In this document: positions 8,731 through 16,781 of the stretch, piece by piece
How the letters are laid out: every line of letters begins with the position of its first letter
Position numbering within the stretch: the stretch's first letter is position 1
Origin: RFTU01 sp032122355
Lineage (GTDB): Bacteria; Pseudomonadota; Gammaproteobacteria; Burkholderiales; Burkholderiaceae_C
Assembly: GCA_032122355.1 (NCBI GenBank)
Contig: JAUMCS010000061.1
Span: forward strand, 1 to 32,029
Reading direction: 5' to 3'
DNA: 32,029 nucleotides
The notes under the pieces: model-generated
What the model saw: the letters and a program-made list of their open reading frames with translations, nothing else
Database searches by the model: none
Told to the model about the DNA's origin: nothing
Translations under genes and position numbers: made by a program

Positions 8731-9225
8731 CTAGACCTGGGAAATTCCGGTGGCTTTGTCTGCCAATGGCAGGTCAACCTTAGGCAGAGGCTTCCAGCCT
8801 TTTTTGCGGTGTTCAGCCACCACGTTCGTGTAAATACCACCACGAACATACCAGCGTGCTGTAATACGAATGTAGCGGGGTTGCGCTGTGCGCACGATGT
8901 CATCGAGTATGGTATTGGTCACTTTTTCGTGGAACGCCCCTTCATTGCGATAAGACCAGAAATACATTTTCAAGCTTTTAAGCTCGATGCACCATTTATC
9001 GGGGATCATGTCAATGGTGAAGTGGGCAAAATCAGGCTGCCCAGTTAGCGGGCAATGGCAAGTAAATTCTGGCACCAAAAATTGAATCCAATAATCCCGC
9101 TCAGGTGTAGGGTTGTCAAAAACATCTAATTGCTTGCTGGGGGCGCTAGGGGGCGTTTGTGGCTTGCTGCGTTGAGTGATCTTTGGGGTTGAGCGCGGGG
9201 TTTTGGTCGCTGTTTTGGTGGCCAT
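8731..9225 (-). CDS. queF: NADPH-dependent 7-cyano-7-deazaguanine reductase (short, unimodular QueF)
   Basis: This enzyme reduces preQ0 to preQ1 in queuosine synthesis. It is a single tunnel-fold module. The nucleophilic cysteine lies in CPLTGQPDF at Cys58. The family motif ELKSLKMYFWSYRNEG and the later AFHEKVTN follow, with the substrate glutamate and histidine in place. About 30 basic, Thr/Pro/Ser/Lys-rich residues precede the fold and look disordered. The start is uncertain. ATG 9225 is used. An in-frame TTG at 9243 would add six residues and has GAGG 11 bases ahead, but a candidate promoter (9247-9274) would begin transcription downstream of that TTG. This appears to be the first gene of the run reaching the ABC-F gene. 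It is divergent from smc across 90 bp. Confidence 0.93.
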   Translation of the reverse strand: MATKTATKTPRSTPKITQRSKPQTPPSAPSKQLDVFDNPTPERDYWIQFLVPEFTCHCPLTGQPDFAHFTIDMIPDKWCIELKSLKMYFWSYRNEGAFHEKVTNTILDDIVRTAQPRYIRITARWYVRGGIYTNVVAEHRKKGWKPLPKVDLPLADKATGISQV

Positions 9226-9246
9226 GGGGTGTTTTGAAATCAAAAG

Positions 9247-9274
9247 TATTTAAGCCTCAATGTTATCATTACAA
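9247..9274 (-). promoter_or_regulatory. candidate sigma-70 promoter for the queF-dap run
   Basis: Read on the minus strand, TTGTAA (9269-9274) and TAAATA (9247-9252) are separated by 16 bases in the only intergenic space upstream of queF. Transcription would begin near 9240, leaving a leader of about 15 bases before ATG 9225. Both boxes deviate from consensus. No equally good candidate was found for smc on the other strand, whose ATG also lacks a clear Shine-Dalgarno. Confidence 0.3.
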
Positions 9275-9315
9275 GTTCATCCTTTTAGCTGATCCTATCA
9301 TCACATCGTTTTGCC

Positions 9316-12300
9316 ATGCGGTTGCAGTCCATCAAGCTCTCGGGCTTCAAATCATTTGCCGACCCCACTCAATTTGATCTACCCGGTCAGCTTGTAGGCG
9401 TCGTGGGGCCCAATGGTTGCGGTAAGTCCAATATCATGGATGCGGTGCGTTGGGTGCTGGGGGAAAGTAAAGCATCTGAGTTGCGTGGTGAATCCATGCA
9501 AGATGTTATTTTTAATGGCAGCATCAGTCGCAAACCAGCTGGTCGTGCCAGTGTTGAATTGGTATTTGATAACCAAATCGCCCGAGCCGGCGGGCAATGG
9601 AACCAATATGCGGAAATAGCTGTCAAACGGGTACTTACCCGTGATGGGGGTAGCAGTTATTACATCAATAATCAATCGGTGCGCCGAAAGGATGTGCAAG
9701 ATGTATTTCTAGGCACCGGTTTGGGCCCAAGGGCTTATGCCATTATCGGGCAAGGCACCATCAGCCGTATCATCGAAAGTAAGCCTGAAGAACTACGCCT
9801 ATTTCTTGAGGAAGCAGCGGGTGTTTCTAAATACAAAGAGCGGCGGCGCGAAACGGAAAATCGCCTTAAAGATACCCGTGAAAACCTGATTCGTGTTGAA
9901 GATATTTTGCGTGAGCTCAATACCAACCTGGAAAAGTTAGAAAAACAGGCCGAAGTGGCAAACCAGTACCGTACCTTACAAGATCAAGGAACGCTCAAAC
10001 TACACCAACTATGGTTTTTAAAACACCGCGATGCAGCAGCCGAAGAAGAACGTGTGCATCTGGCTGTAGTACAAGCCACGAATGCCCTAGAGGCGCAAAC
10101 TGCTCAACTTCGCGAAGTAGAGGCCGAAATTGAAGCGTTGCGACAAGGTCATTACCAAGCCGGTGATGATTTGCATCGGGCCCAGGGCGAACTGGCTGAA
10201 GCCGCACTTCAGGTAAGCAGGCTAGAAGAACGCATCAGATATGTGGTGGAGGGCGTGGAAAAAGCCCGTGCTCGGCGCCTAGAGTTGCAAACTCAAGCCG
10301 CCCAATGGCAAGCCCGATTGGAGGAAGCTGAGCAAGAGTCGAATGCCTTAGTTGATGAGTTGGAAGCGGCTCAAGAGCAAGCCCTAGTACTGCAAGCACA
10401 AGCCGAAGATCAAGCCTTGAATTTGCCAGAAGCAGAAGAAGTTTTGTTGCGCTGGCAACAATCAGCTGCTGAGCAAAAAGGCAAGGCCAGTGCCGTGCAG
10501 CAGCAAATTCAATTGCTTTCTGCGGAAAGTCGCCATATTGAAGACCAAGCCCGCCAATTGCAATTACGGCGTGAACGCATGACCCAAGAGCAGCGTAGCT
10601 TGCAGCGCCCCGATGAGCTGCGATTACAAGATACCCAAATCCAATTACAACGCGCACAACAAACTACGCAACAGAATCAACTCAAGCTGCAAGAATGCCA
10701 GCAGGCTATGCCTGAATTAGAAGCCACTCGTAAGCGGCTGCAAGATCAGCATAATCATGAAGCCGCGCAAGTATCGGGAATACATGCACGTATCGATGCG
10801 CTCAAGGCTTTACAAGAAAAAGTACAAACACAGGGCAAACTTCAACCCTGGTTGCTCAAGCACGGCCTAGAACATTTGCAACCCTTATGGAAGTCATTGC
10901 CGATTGAACCCGGTTGGGAGACAGCCCTTGAGGCGATATTACGTGAGCGCTTGAACGCTCTTAGCCTGAGTAAGCTGGATATGTTGCAGGCATTTGAGGC
11001 TGATCCTCCTCCGGCTAAACTGGCGTTTCATGCATCGGCATCACTATTAAGTGCTGAGCGGACAGTGAGCGAAACAGAAGCTCGACTAGCGCAAAAAATT
11101 CGGCTCCATTTGCTGGATGAGCCCCTGCAAAGAGTTTTGAATGCATGGTTGCAAAGTGTACGTGTGGCTAACGATTTGGCCGATGCCTTAGCGCACAGAC
11201 ACCAGTTACAGCAGGGTGAAGTTTTTGTGTGTCCCCAAGGGCATATTGTTGATCAGCAGAGTTTAGTGTTTTATGCACCTGATTCAGAGCAAGCCGGAAT
11301 GTTAGCTAGGGTTCAAGAAATTGAAAACCTTGAGCGCCAACTTCGTGCTCAAACCTTGCTCGCTGACGAAGCCCGAGCTGCGCTGGTGAAAGTCGAATCC
11401 GCCCTGACGCAATCACAACAAACCTTACATGCCTTGCAACGTGACCTAGAACACAGCCAGTCGCAAGCGCATCAGTTTCAAGTGGAGTATTTACGCCTAA
11501 GTCAGCAAGCCCAAGCAGCAGGTGAGCGCGCAACTCAGTTAAATGATGAGGTGGCCGAGATGGATGCCCAACTCGAACAACTGCAGGAACGGCGTGAGAC
11601 TGGACAAGCACGGTTTGATGAATTGGATATACAACTGGGGGCTGAGCAAGAACAACAAACACATTTGGATGATCAAGTGCTACTGCAGCAAACTAAGGTG
11701 GCGCAAATTCGGGAACAAGTGCGTGCGCTTGATCGGCAAGCCCAAGAGGCACAATTCGGTATACGGAGTCGGCAATCCCGTCAGGCTGAATTACAACGAT
11801 TCATGCAAACATCCCAAAGCCAAGCATTAACGATTGCCCAAACCATGGAGCAAGTGGATCAAGAGCTTGCTGAACTTAACGACACATCTGCGCAAGCTGG
11901 GCTCCAAGAAGCCTTGAACCAGCGCATGGCCAAAGAGCAAGCCTTGGCTTTGATACGCAATGAATATGAGCACCTGAGTATGCGCTTGCGTCAGGCTGAC
12001 GAGCAGCGTATGACAGCCGAGCGTTCTTTGCAACCGTTACGCGAACAAATCACGCAATTGCAGCTAGAGCAACAAGCCGCATCACTGGGTGGCGCGCAAT
12101 ACCTTGAACAATTGCGGGCGGCACAAGTGGACTTATCTGCCTTGGAACAGAGTATTCAAGACCAGGGTGTAAAACTCTGGGGCTTACAGGGTGAAATTGA
12201 CCGAATTAATCGTGAAATTCAAGCACTAGGTGCTGTCAATTTGGCTGCTTTGGATGAACTGGTGGCTTCGCGAGAGCGAAAAACCTTTTTAGATGCTCAA

Positions 12301-12843
12301 ACGGCTGATTTGCTCGATGCCATTCAAACCCTAGAGGGCGCTATTCAAAAAATAGATCTGGAAACACGCGATTTATTGGGTCAGACATTTCGGCAAGTCA
12401 ATGAGCATTTTGGGCGTATGTTTCCGAGCCTATTCGGGGGTGGGCAAGCCCGTTTGGTGATGACGGGGGATGAAATTTTAGATGCGGGCGTGCAGGTCAT
12501 GGCTCAACCCCCCGGCAAGAAAAACAGCACGATTCATTTGTTGTCGGGAGGAGAAAAAGCGTTAACGGCCATCGCACTGGTGTTCGCCATTTTTCAACTC
12601 AACCCGGCTCCATTTTGCTTATTGGATGAAGTTGATGCCCCATTGGATGATGCCAATACCGAGCGTTATGCTCGGCTAGTTTCACAAATGAGCACGGGTA
12701 CTCAGTTTTTGTTCATCAGTCACAATAAAATTGCCATGGAGATGGCTAAACAACTCATCGGAGTCACCATGCAAGAGCAGGGTGTTTCGCGCATTGTCGC
12801 AGTGGATATGGAGTCAGCCTTGAGTATGGCTGAAGTAGTATGA
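9316..12843 (+). CDS. smc: chromosome segregation protein SMC
   Basis: This is a 1175-residue SMC ATPase that organises and condenses the chromosome. The head N-half has Walker A GPNGCGKS at residues 31-38. Two long Gln/Glu/Ala-rich coiled-coil arms flank a divergent hinge at about residues 500-650, of the kind seen in Burkholderiales (WLLKHGLEHLQPLW, then FVCPQGHIVDQQSLVFY). The head C-half has the ABC signature LLSGGEKAL and Walker B FCLLDEVDAPLDD. No scpA or scpB gene is in the window. The ATG at 9316 gives the family N-terminus MRLQSIKLSGFKSF. The stop overlaps the zipA start by four bases (12840-12843), so smc, zipA and ligA look like one transcript. Confidence 0.97.
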   Translation: MRLQSIKLSGFKSFADPTQFDLPGQLVGVVGPNGCGKSNIMDAVRWVLGESKASELRGESMQDVIFNGSISRKPAGRASVELVFDNQIARAGGQWNQYAEIAVKRVLTRDGGSSYYINNQSVRRKDVQDVFLGTGLGPRAYAIIGQGTISRIIESKPEELRLFLEEAAGVSKYKERRRETENRLKDTRENLIRVEDILRELNTNLEKLEKQAEVANQYRTLQDQGTLKLHQLWFLKHRDAAAEEERVHLAVVQATNALEAQTAQLREVEAEIEALRQGHYQAGDDLHRAQGELAEAALQVSRLEERIRYVVEGVEKARARRLELQTQAAQWQARLEEAEQESNALVDELEAAQEQALVLQAQAEDQALNLPEAEEVLLRWQQSAAEQKGKASAVQQQIQLLSAESRHIEDQARQLQLRRERMTQEQRSLQRPDELRLQDTQIQLQRAQQTTQQNQLKLQECQQAMPELEATRKRLQDQHNHEAAQVSGIHARIDALKALQEKVQTQGKLQPWLLKHGLEHLQPLWKSLPIEPGWETALEAILRERLNALSLSKLDMLQAFEADPPPAKLAFHASASLLSAERTVSETEARLAQKIRLHLLDEPLQRVLNAWLQSVRVANDLADALAHRHQLQQGEVFVCPQGHIVDQQSLVFYAPDSEQAGMLARVQEIENLERQLRAQTLLADEARAALVKVESALTQSQQTLHALQRDLEHSQSQAHQFQVEYLRLSQQAQAAGERATQLNDEVAEMDAQLEQLQERRETGQARFDELDIQLGAEQEQQTHLDDQVLLQQTKVAQIREQVRALDRQAQEAQFGIRSRQSRQAELQRFMQTSQSQALTIAQTMEQVDQELAELNDTSAQAGLQEALNQRMAKEQALALIRNEYEHLSMRLRQADEQRMTAERSLQPLREQITQLQLEQQAASLGGAQYLEQLRAAQVDLSALEQSIQDQGVKLWGLQGEIDRINREIQALGAVNLAALDELVASRERKTFLDAQTADLLDAIQTLEGAIQKIDLETRDLLGQTFRQVNEHFGRMFPSLFGGGQARLVMTGDEILDAGVQVMAQPPGKKNSTIHLLSGGEKALTAIALVFAIFQLNPAPFCLLDEVDAPLDDANTERYARLVSQMSTGTQFLFISHNKIAMEMAKQLIGVTMQEQGVSRIVAVDMESALSMAEVV

Positions 12844-13898
12844 CCCTTACAGAAGGTTTGATTATTTTGGCCGCTATGGTCATGTTGGTTCTTGTTGTGC
12901 AAGGCTTATGGCTTGTATGGAAATCGCGCCCACGCAAAGCGCAGGCCGCTCCAACTCAACATGAGTCTCGATTAGGACATGATGAACGCATAGAACCCTC
13001 GGTGGATATCAATACTGGGGATGTAACCAGTTCGATTGAACCCACTTTTGCGTCGCATCCCTCACCTGCTCGAGCGCAACCCCGAATTGAGCCCATGATA
13101 GATGCTACGGCCAGTATTGTGCTGGACAGGCCCCTGGCGAGTGATGTTATTTGGGCGCATATGCCCCCAACCCGCCGAGTAGGCCATAAATCATTATTAC
13201 TAGAAGGTTTAAACGCAGAATTAGCTCAGTGGGAGCCCCTTCAAGCCGATCAACAATACACCCAATTGCAGATGGCTGTCCAAATGGCCAATCGAATGGG
13301 AGTTCTCAATGAAATTGAATATTCCGAATTTGTTCTAAAAGCACAAAAACTAGCTGAAGATTTAGGCGGATCCATTGAGCTTGAAGATATGACCCTAGTG
13401 GTTGCAAAAGCCCGTGAATTGGATCAATTCGCTCAAGCTCATGACGCTCAATTAGTGGTTAATCTGATCGCTGAAAAAACCACTTGGTCCATCGGGTACA
13501 TTCAGCAAATAGCCCAGCGCTACGGATTAATGGCGGGTACCTTACCGGGTTTTTTCATTGCTTTATTGCCGGAACCCGAATCCCCACCCGTAGTGACATT
13601 AACCTATGATGCCCGACTGGCTATGTCAGATATGGCAGCCAACGCCGGACTCAAGCAAATATCCCTGACCTTTGATGTGGCACAGCATGCACCAGAGCAT
13701 GCTCCATTTGCCCTTTGGAAATGCCTAGCCCAGCAATTTGCAGCCGATTTAGATGCAGCCATTACCGATGATAGCGGGCAAATCATTGGGGAGGAGCAAT
13801 TTACTGCCATTGAAAATGATCTGCAGGGTTTATACCAGCGCCTGGCGCAGTATGAATTACCGGCTGGCAGCCTAGCTGCGCGGAGGCTTTTTAGTTGA
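12840..13898 (+). CDS. zipA: ZipA-like FtsZ-binding cell division protein
   Basis: This is a 352-residue protein with one N-terminal membrane helix (about residues 5-27, GLIILAAMVMLVLVVQ) and a basic stretch after it. A long variable Pro/Glu-containing linker follows, then a C-terminal globular domain resembling the ZipA FtsZ-binding fold (GTLPGFFIALL through LTFDVAQHAPEHAPF). ZipA anchors FtsZ to the inner membrane at the division site. Sequence conservation in this family is low, so the call rests on architecture plus position. A ZipA-like gene between smc and ligA is the standard arrangement in betaproteobacteria. It overlaps smc by ATGA, and its TGA overlaps the TTG start of ligA (13895-13898). 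Confidence 0.85.
   Translation: MTLTEGLIILAAMVMLVLVVQGLWLVWKSRPRKAQAAPTQHESRLGHDERIEPSVDINTGDVTSSIEPTFASHPSPARAQPRIEPMIDATASIVLDRPLASDVIWAHMPPTRRVGHKSLLLEGLNAELAQWEPLQADQQYTQLQMAVQMANRMGVLNEIEYSEFVLKAQKLAEDLGGSIELEDMTLVVAKARELDQFAQAHDAQLVVNLIAEKTTWSIGYIQQIAQRYGLMAGTLPGFFIALLPEPESPPVVTLTYDARLAMSDMAANAGLKQISLTFDVAQHAPEHAPFALWKCLAQQFAADLDAAITDDSGQIIGEEQFTAIENDLQGLYQRLAQYELPAGSLAARRLFS
13882..13886 (+). promoter_or_regulatory. Shine-Dalgarno that sets the TTG start of ligA
   Basis: GGAGG ends eight bases before TTG 13895, an ideal spacing. The next in-frame candidates, GTG 13901 and ATG 13916, are 14 and 29 bases away. This favours TTG as the initiation codon, overlapping the zipA stop as TTGA. 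Confidence 0.65.
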
Positions 13899-15994
13899 GT
13901 GTGGCTATATCCCCCATGCCTAACTCACCACAGCACCGAGTCGCAGAGTTGCGTGATCTGCTGCAAAAGCATGCCCATTTATATTACGTATTAGATGCTC
14001 CGCAGGTCTCGGATGCGCATCAGTGGTTTCAAGAGCTACAAGCGATTGAGGATCAGCACCCTGAATTGTGTACTATCGATTCTCCGACACAGCGAATTCT
14101 CGGTAAAGTACTGGATGGCTTTACCCCAGTTCAGCATGCCGTGCCTATGCTCAGCATACGCACCGAGACTGATATCACCGATGAAGGCGCACTCAGCTTT
14201 GATACGCGTATTCGCAAAGAACTCCAATACAACCCATTAGATCCTGCTATTGAATATTCCTGTGAATTGAAGTTTGATGGCTTAGCTGTGAACTTAAGGT
14301 ATGAAAATGGTACATTAAAGCAAGCCGCCACACGCGGAGATGGTCAAGTAGGTGAAGACGTTACCCAAAATATCAAAACCATTCATCAAATCCCCTTGCG
14401 GCTGATGGGCAAGGCACCAGCCATTTTAGAAGTTCGCGGCGAGGTTTATATGCGTCGTGACGATTTTGAAAAGCTCAATGAAACTCAGCGTCAACGCATA
14501 GCGCAGGGGATGCGACATGAAAAAACCTTTGTGAATCCACGGAATGCAGCGGCCGGTGCCCTGCGCCAGTTGGATCCGGCCATTGCGGCTCAACGCCCAT
14601 TAAGCTTTTATGCTTATGGTACTGGCGAGGTGAGCGGTTGGGCAGACCTGGATGTGCCTACACCGCCAACGCATAGTCAGATGCTAGATGCCCTACAGGC
14701 CTACGGCTTGCCTGTGAATCGCTTACGAAAGGTAGTGATGGGTGGGCAAGGACTGGCTGGTTATCATCATGAAATTGAACATCTTCGATCGTCATTGCCT
14801 TTTGATATTGATGGTGTTGTATATAAGGTCAACGCATATACGTTGCAAAATGAACTCGGATTTGTCAGCCGAGAACCGCGCTGGGCCGTGGCTCACAAAT
14901 ACGCTGCTCAAGAGGAAATGACAGTGGTGCGAGACATTGAGGTTCAGGTTGGTCGCACAGGTAAGCTCACACCCGTAGCCAAACTCGAGCCGGTATTTGT
15001 GGGTGGAACTACGGTGAGCAATGCAACTTTGCATAATGAAGACGAAGCCCGCCGCAAAGACATACGCATAGGTGATACCGTCATCGTGCGCCGTGCAGGG
15101 GATGTCATTCCTGAAGTGGTTGGTGTGGTGTTCGAGCGTCGGGCTGACCCGGCTCCACATGCTTTTGATATGGTTGCGCGGCTATCGGGCCAATGCCCGA
15201 TATGTGCTAGCCCCATCACACGCGAACCCCATGAGGCAGATTGGCGTTGCACTGGTGGGCTTTACTGCCCGGCGCAGCGCAAACAGGCTTTATTGCATTT
15301 TGCCAGTCGGCGCGCTATGAATGTTGATGGCCTAGGAGATAAATTAGTCGATCAACTCATTGATGCCAGCCTGATTCGGAAAATTCCAGATTTGTACCGA
15401 TTAACTCAGGAGCAATTGCAAGAACTAGATCGGATGGGTGCTAAAAGTGCACAAAACTTGGTTCAAGCCATTGCTGCCAGCCGACACACCACGTTCGCTC
15501 GGTTTTTATTCGCCCTTGGTATACGCCATGTGGGTGAAACAACCGCAAAAGATCTGGCGCGACACTTTGGTTCATGGAGCGGGCTTTGTCAGGCTAGTCG
15601 GGATGATTTATTGCAAGTCAATGATGTCGGCCCGATAGTGGCTGACAGTTTGTTAAATTTTCTGGGGCAAGAGCATCACCTAGAAATTGTGAATGAATTA
15701 AAAGCCCTAGGGGTATATTGGCCTGAAATGGTGCCTCTGTCTGCATCGCTTGAATCAAATATGGCGCGGCCCTTACTGGGAAAAATTTTGGTGCTCACCG
15801 GTACCCTGCCGCATATGAGCCGAGAAGAAGCTCAAGCTAAAATTGAAGGGTTAGGCGGCAAGGTAACGGGTTCAGTTTCTCGTAAAACGGATTATGTGGT
15901 GGCAGGGTTTGATGCGGGTAGCAAACTTGAAAAGGCCCAAGCCTTGGGGGTGAAAGTGATTGATGAAGCTGAACTTCTTCAATTACTGAGCTAA
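13895..15994 (+). CDS. ligA: NAD-dependent DNA ligase LigA
   Basis: This is a 699-residue NAD+-dependent ligase that seals nicks in replication and repair. Domains in order: domain Ia (about 12-75), the adenylation domain with catalytic Lys126 in the KFDG motif, an OB fold (VQVGRTGKLTPVAKLEPV), a four-cysteine zinc finger (CPIC then C and C in RCTGGLYC), helix-hairpin-helix repeats, and a BRCT domain at the end (ILVLTGTLPHMSREEAQ). The oddity is in domain Ia. The usual SDAEYD-type motif reads SDAHQWF (residues 39-45), two residues shorter, so the conserved Tyr-Asp pair that helps bind nicotinamide mononucleotide is absent. Tyr30, Tyr31 and Asp40 of the same site remain. The TTG start is supported by GGAGG at 13882-13886. 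Confidence 0.95.
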   Translation: MSVAISPMPNSPQHRVAELRDLLQKHAHLYYVLDAPQVSDAHQWFQELQAIEDQHPELCTIDSPTQRILGKVLDGFTPVQHAVPMLSIRTETDITDEGALSFDTRIRKELQYNPLDPAIEYSCELKFDGLAVNLRYENGTLKQAATRGDGQVGEDVTQNIKTIHQIPLRLMGKAPAILEVRGEVYMRRDDFEKLNETQRQRIAQGMRHEKTFVNPRNAAAGALRQLDPAIAAQRPLSFYAYGTGEVSGWADLDVPTPPTHSQMLDALQAYGLPVNRLRKVVMGGQGLAGYHHEIEHLRSSLPFDIDGVVYKVNAYTLQNELGFVSREPRWAVAHKYAAQEEMTVVRDIEVQVGRTGKLTPVAKLEPVFVGGTTVSNATLHNEDEARRKDIRIGDTVIVRRAGDVIPEVVGVVFERRADPAPHAFDMVARLSGQCPICASPITREPHEADWRCTGGLYCPAQRKQALLHFASRRAMNVDGLGDKLVDQLIDASLIRKIPDLYRLTQEQLQELDRMGAKSAQNLVQAIAASRHTTFARFLFALGIRHVGETTAKDLARHFGSWSGLCQASRDDLLQVNDVGPIVADSLLNFLGQEHHLEIVNELKALGVYWPEMVPLSASLESNMARPLLGKILVLTGTLPHMSREEAQAKIEGLGGKVTGSVSRKTDYVVAGFDAGSKLEKAQALGVKVIDEAELLQLLS

Positions 15995-15995
15995 T

Positions 15996-16020
15996 GGCAG
16001 CCTGCTAAATCAGGTTAGCC
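15996..16020. terminator. hairpin between convergent ligA and response-regulator genes
   Basis: GGC-A-GCCTG pairs with CAGGTT-A-GCC around a six-base loop (CTAAAT), with one G-T wobble and a small bulge. It fills the 20-bp space between the two stop codons and overlaps the regulator's TAA. There is no T-run on either side, so it is only a possible bidirectional terminator or an mRNA-end stabiliser. Confidence 0.3.
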
Positions 16021-16767
16021 GGTACGACGCGCTCGCCCCATTTCAATACCCAATTGTTTCAGCTTGCGATAGAGGTGAGTACGCTCAAGCCCTGTTTTTT
16101 CCGCAACGCGGGTCATGCTGCCGTTTTCTTGGCTTAGATGAAACTCGAAATAACATTTTTCGAACGCATCTCTAGCTTCACGCAGAGGCATCATGAGGTT
16201 AAACACTTGCTGAGAAGGGTTCTCAGCTGCGGCACCAGCAGCAATCGCTGCAAGTGCATTAGCAACCGGTATGTTGGGTTGTTTATTGAGCTCTACAGTA
16301 GGGGTAGTTCCTACCGAACTGTCCACCAGCGTACTGATTGACTTCTCAACCTTAGAATAGTTGATGAGATTGAATTGATTGATTCTGGGATTCAGTGATG
16401 CTTCAGGTTTTTTTAGAGCTGAATTCACAGCACCTAAGAGGCGATCAAATGTGATGGGTTTTTCCAAAAATGCACAGGCGCCAAACTTGACGGCCTCTAC
16501 GGCGGTATCGATAGTTCCATGACCAGACATCATGATCACTGGCATATTGAGCAAACCAGTCGCTCCCCATTCCTTGAGTAGAGTCACACCATCGACATCT
16601 GGCATCCAAATATCCAGTAGAACCAGATCAGGTTGCAAGCGACCCCGAGCAATGCGAGCTTGTGCTGCATTCTCGGCAACTTCTACGGTGTATCCCTCAT
16701 CTGAAAGAATCTCGGTAAGCAAAGCACGAATGCCTAATTCATCATCAATTACAAGAATAGTAGCCAT
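16015..16767 (-). CDS. response regulator, receiver plus Fis-type HTH, no AAA+ domain (NtrX-like)
   Basis: This is a 250-residue regulator when started at ATG 16767, which gives MATILVIDDE. The alternative TTG at 16779 would add four residues. The receiver domain (1-125) has the acidic pair Asp8/Asp9, phospho-acceptor Asp52 in LLDIWMPD, MMSGHG and the lysine of EKPI. A variable linker follows. The last ~50 residues form a Fis-type helix-turn-helix (VAEKTGLERTHLYRKLKQLGI). The central sigma-54-interacting ATPase domain of NtrC/NtrX is missing, so it should bind DNA without activating sigma-54 in the classical way. It follows the NtrY-like kinase gene by 14 bases and is almost certainly its partner. 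Which genes it controls cannot be seen here. Confidence 0.9.
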   Translation of the reverse strand: MATILVIDDELGIRALLTEILSDEGYTVEVAENAAQARIARGRLQPDLVLLDIWMPDVDGVTLLKEWGATGLLNMPVIMMSGHGTIDTAVEAVKFGACAFLEKPITFDRLLGAVNSALKKPEASLNPRINQFNLINYSKVEKSISTLVDSSVGTTPTVELNKQPNIPVANALAAIAAGAAAENPSQQVFNLMMPLREARDAFEKCYFEFHLSQENGSMTRVAEKTGLERTHLYRKLKQLGIEMGRARRTG

Positions 16768-16781
16768 GAGCTTGATCAACC

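Noticed and set aside
10235..10657. 140-codon minus-strand open frame within smc
   Set aside because: It is antisense to the Gln/Glu-rich coiled coil. Biased codons there leave the opposite frame open by chance.
15072..15320. Plus-strand frame rich in Cys/Trp inside ligA
   Set aside because: It is an alternative frame of the zinc-finger and OB region of ligA, without its own start context.
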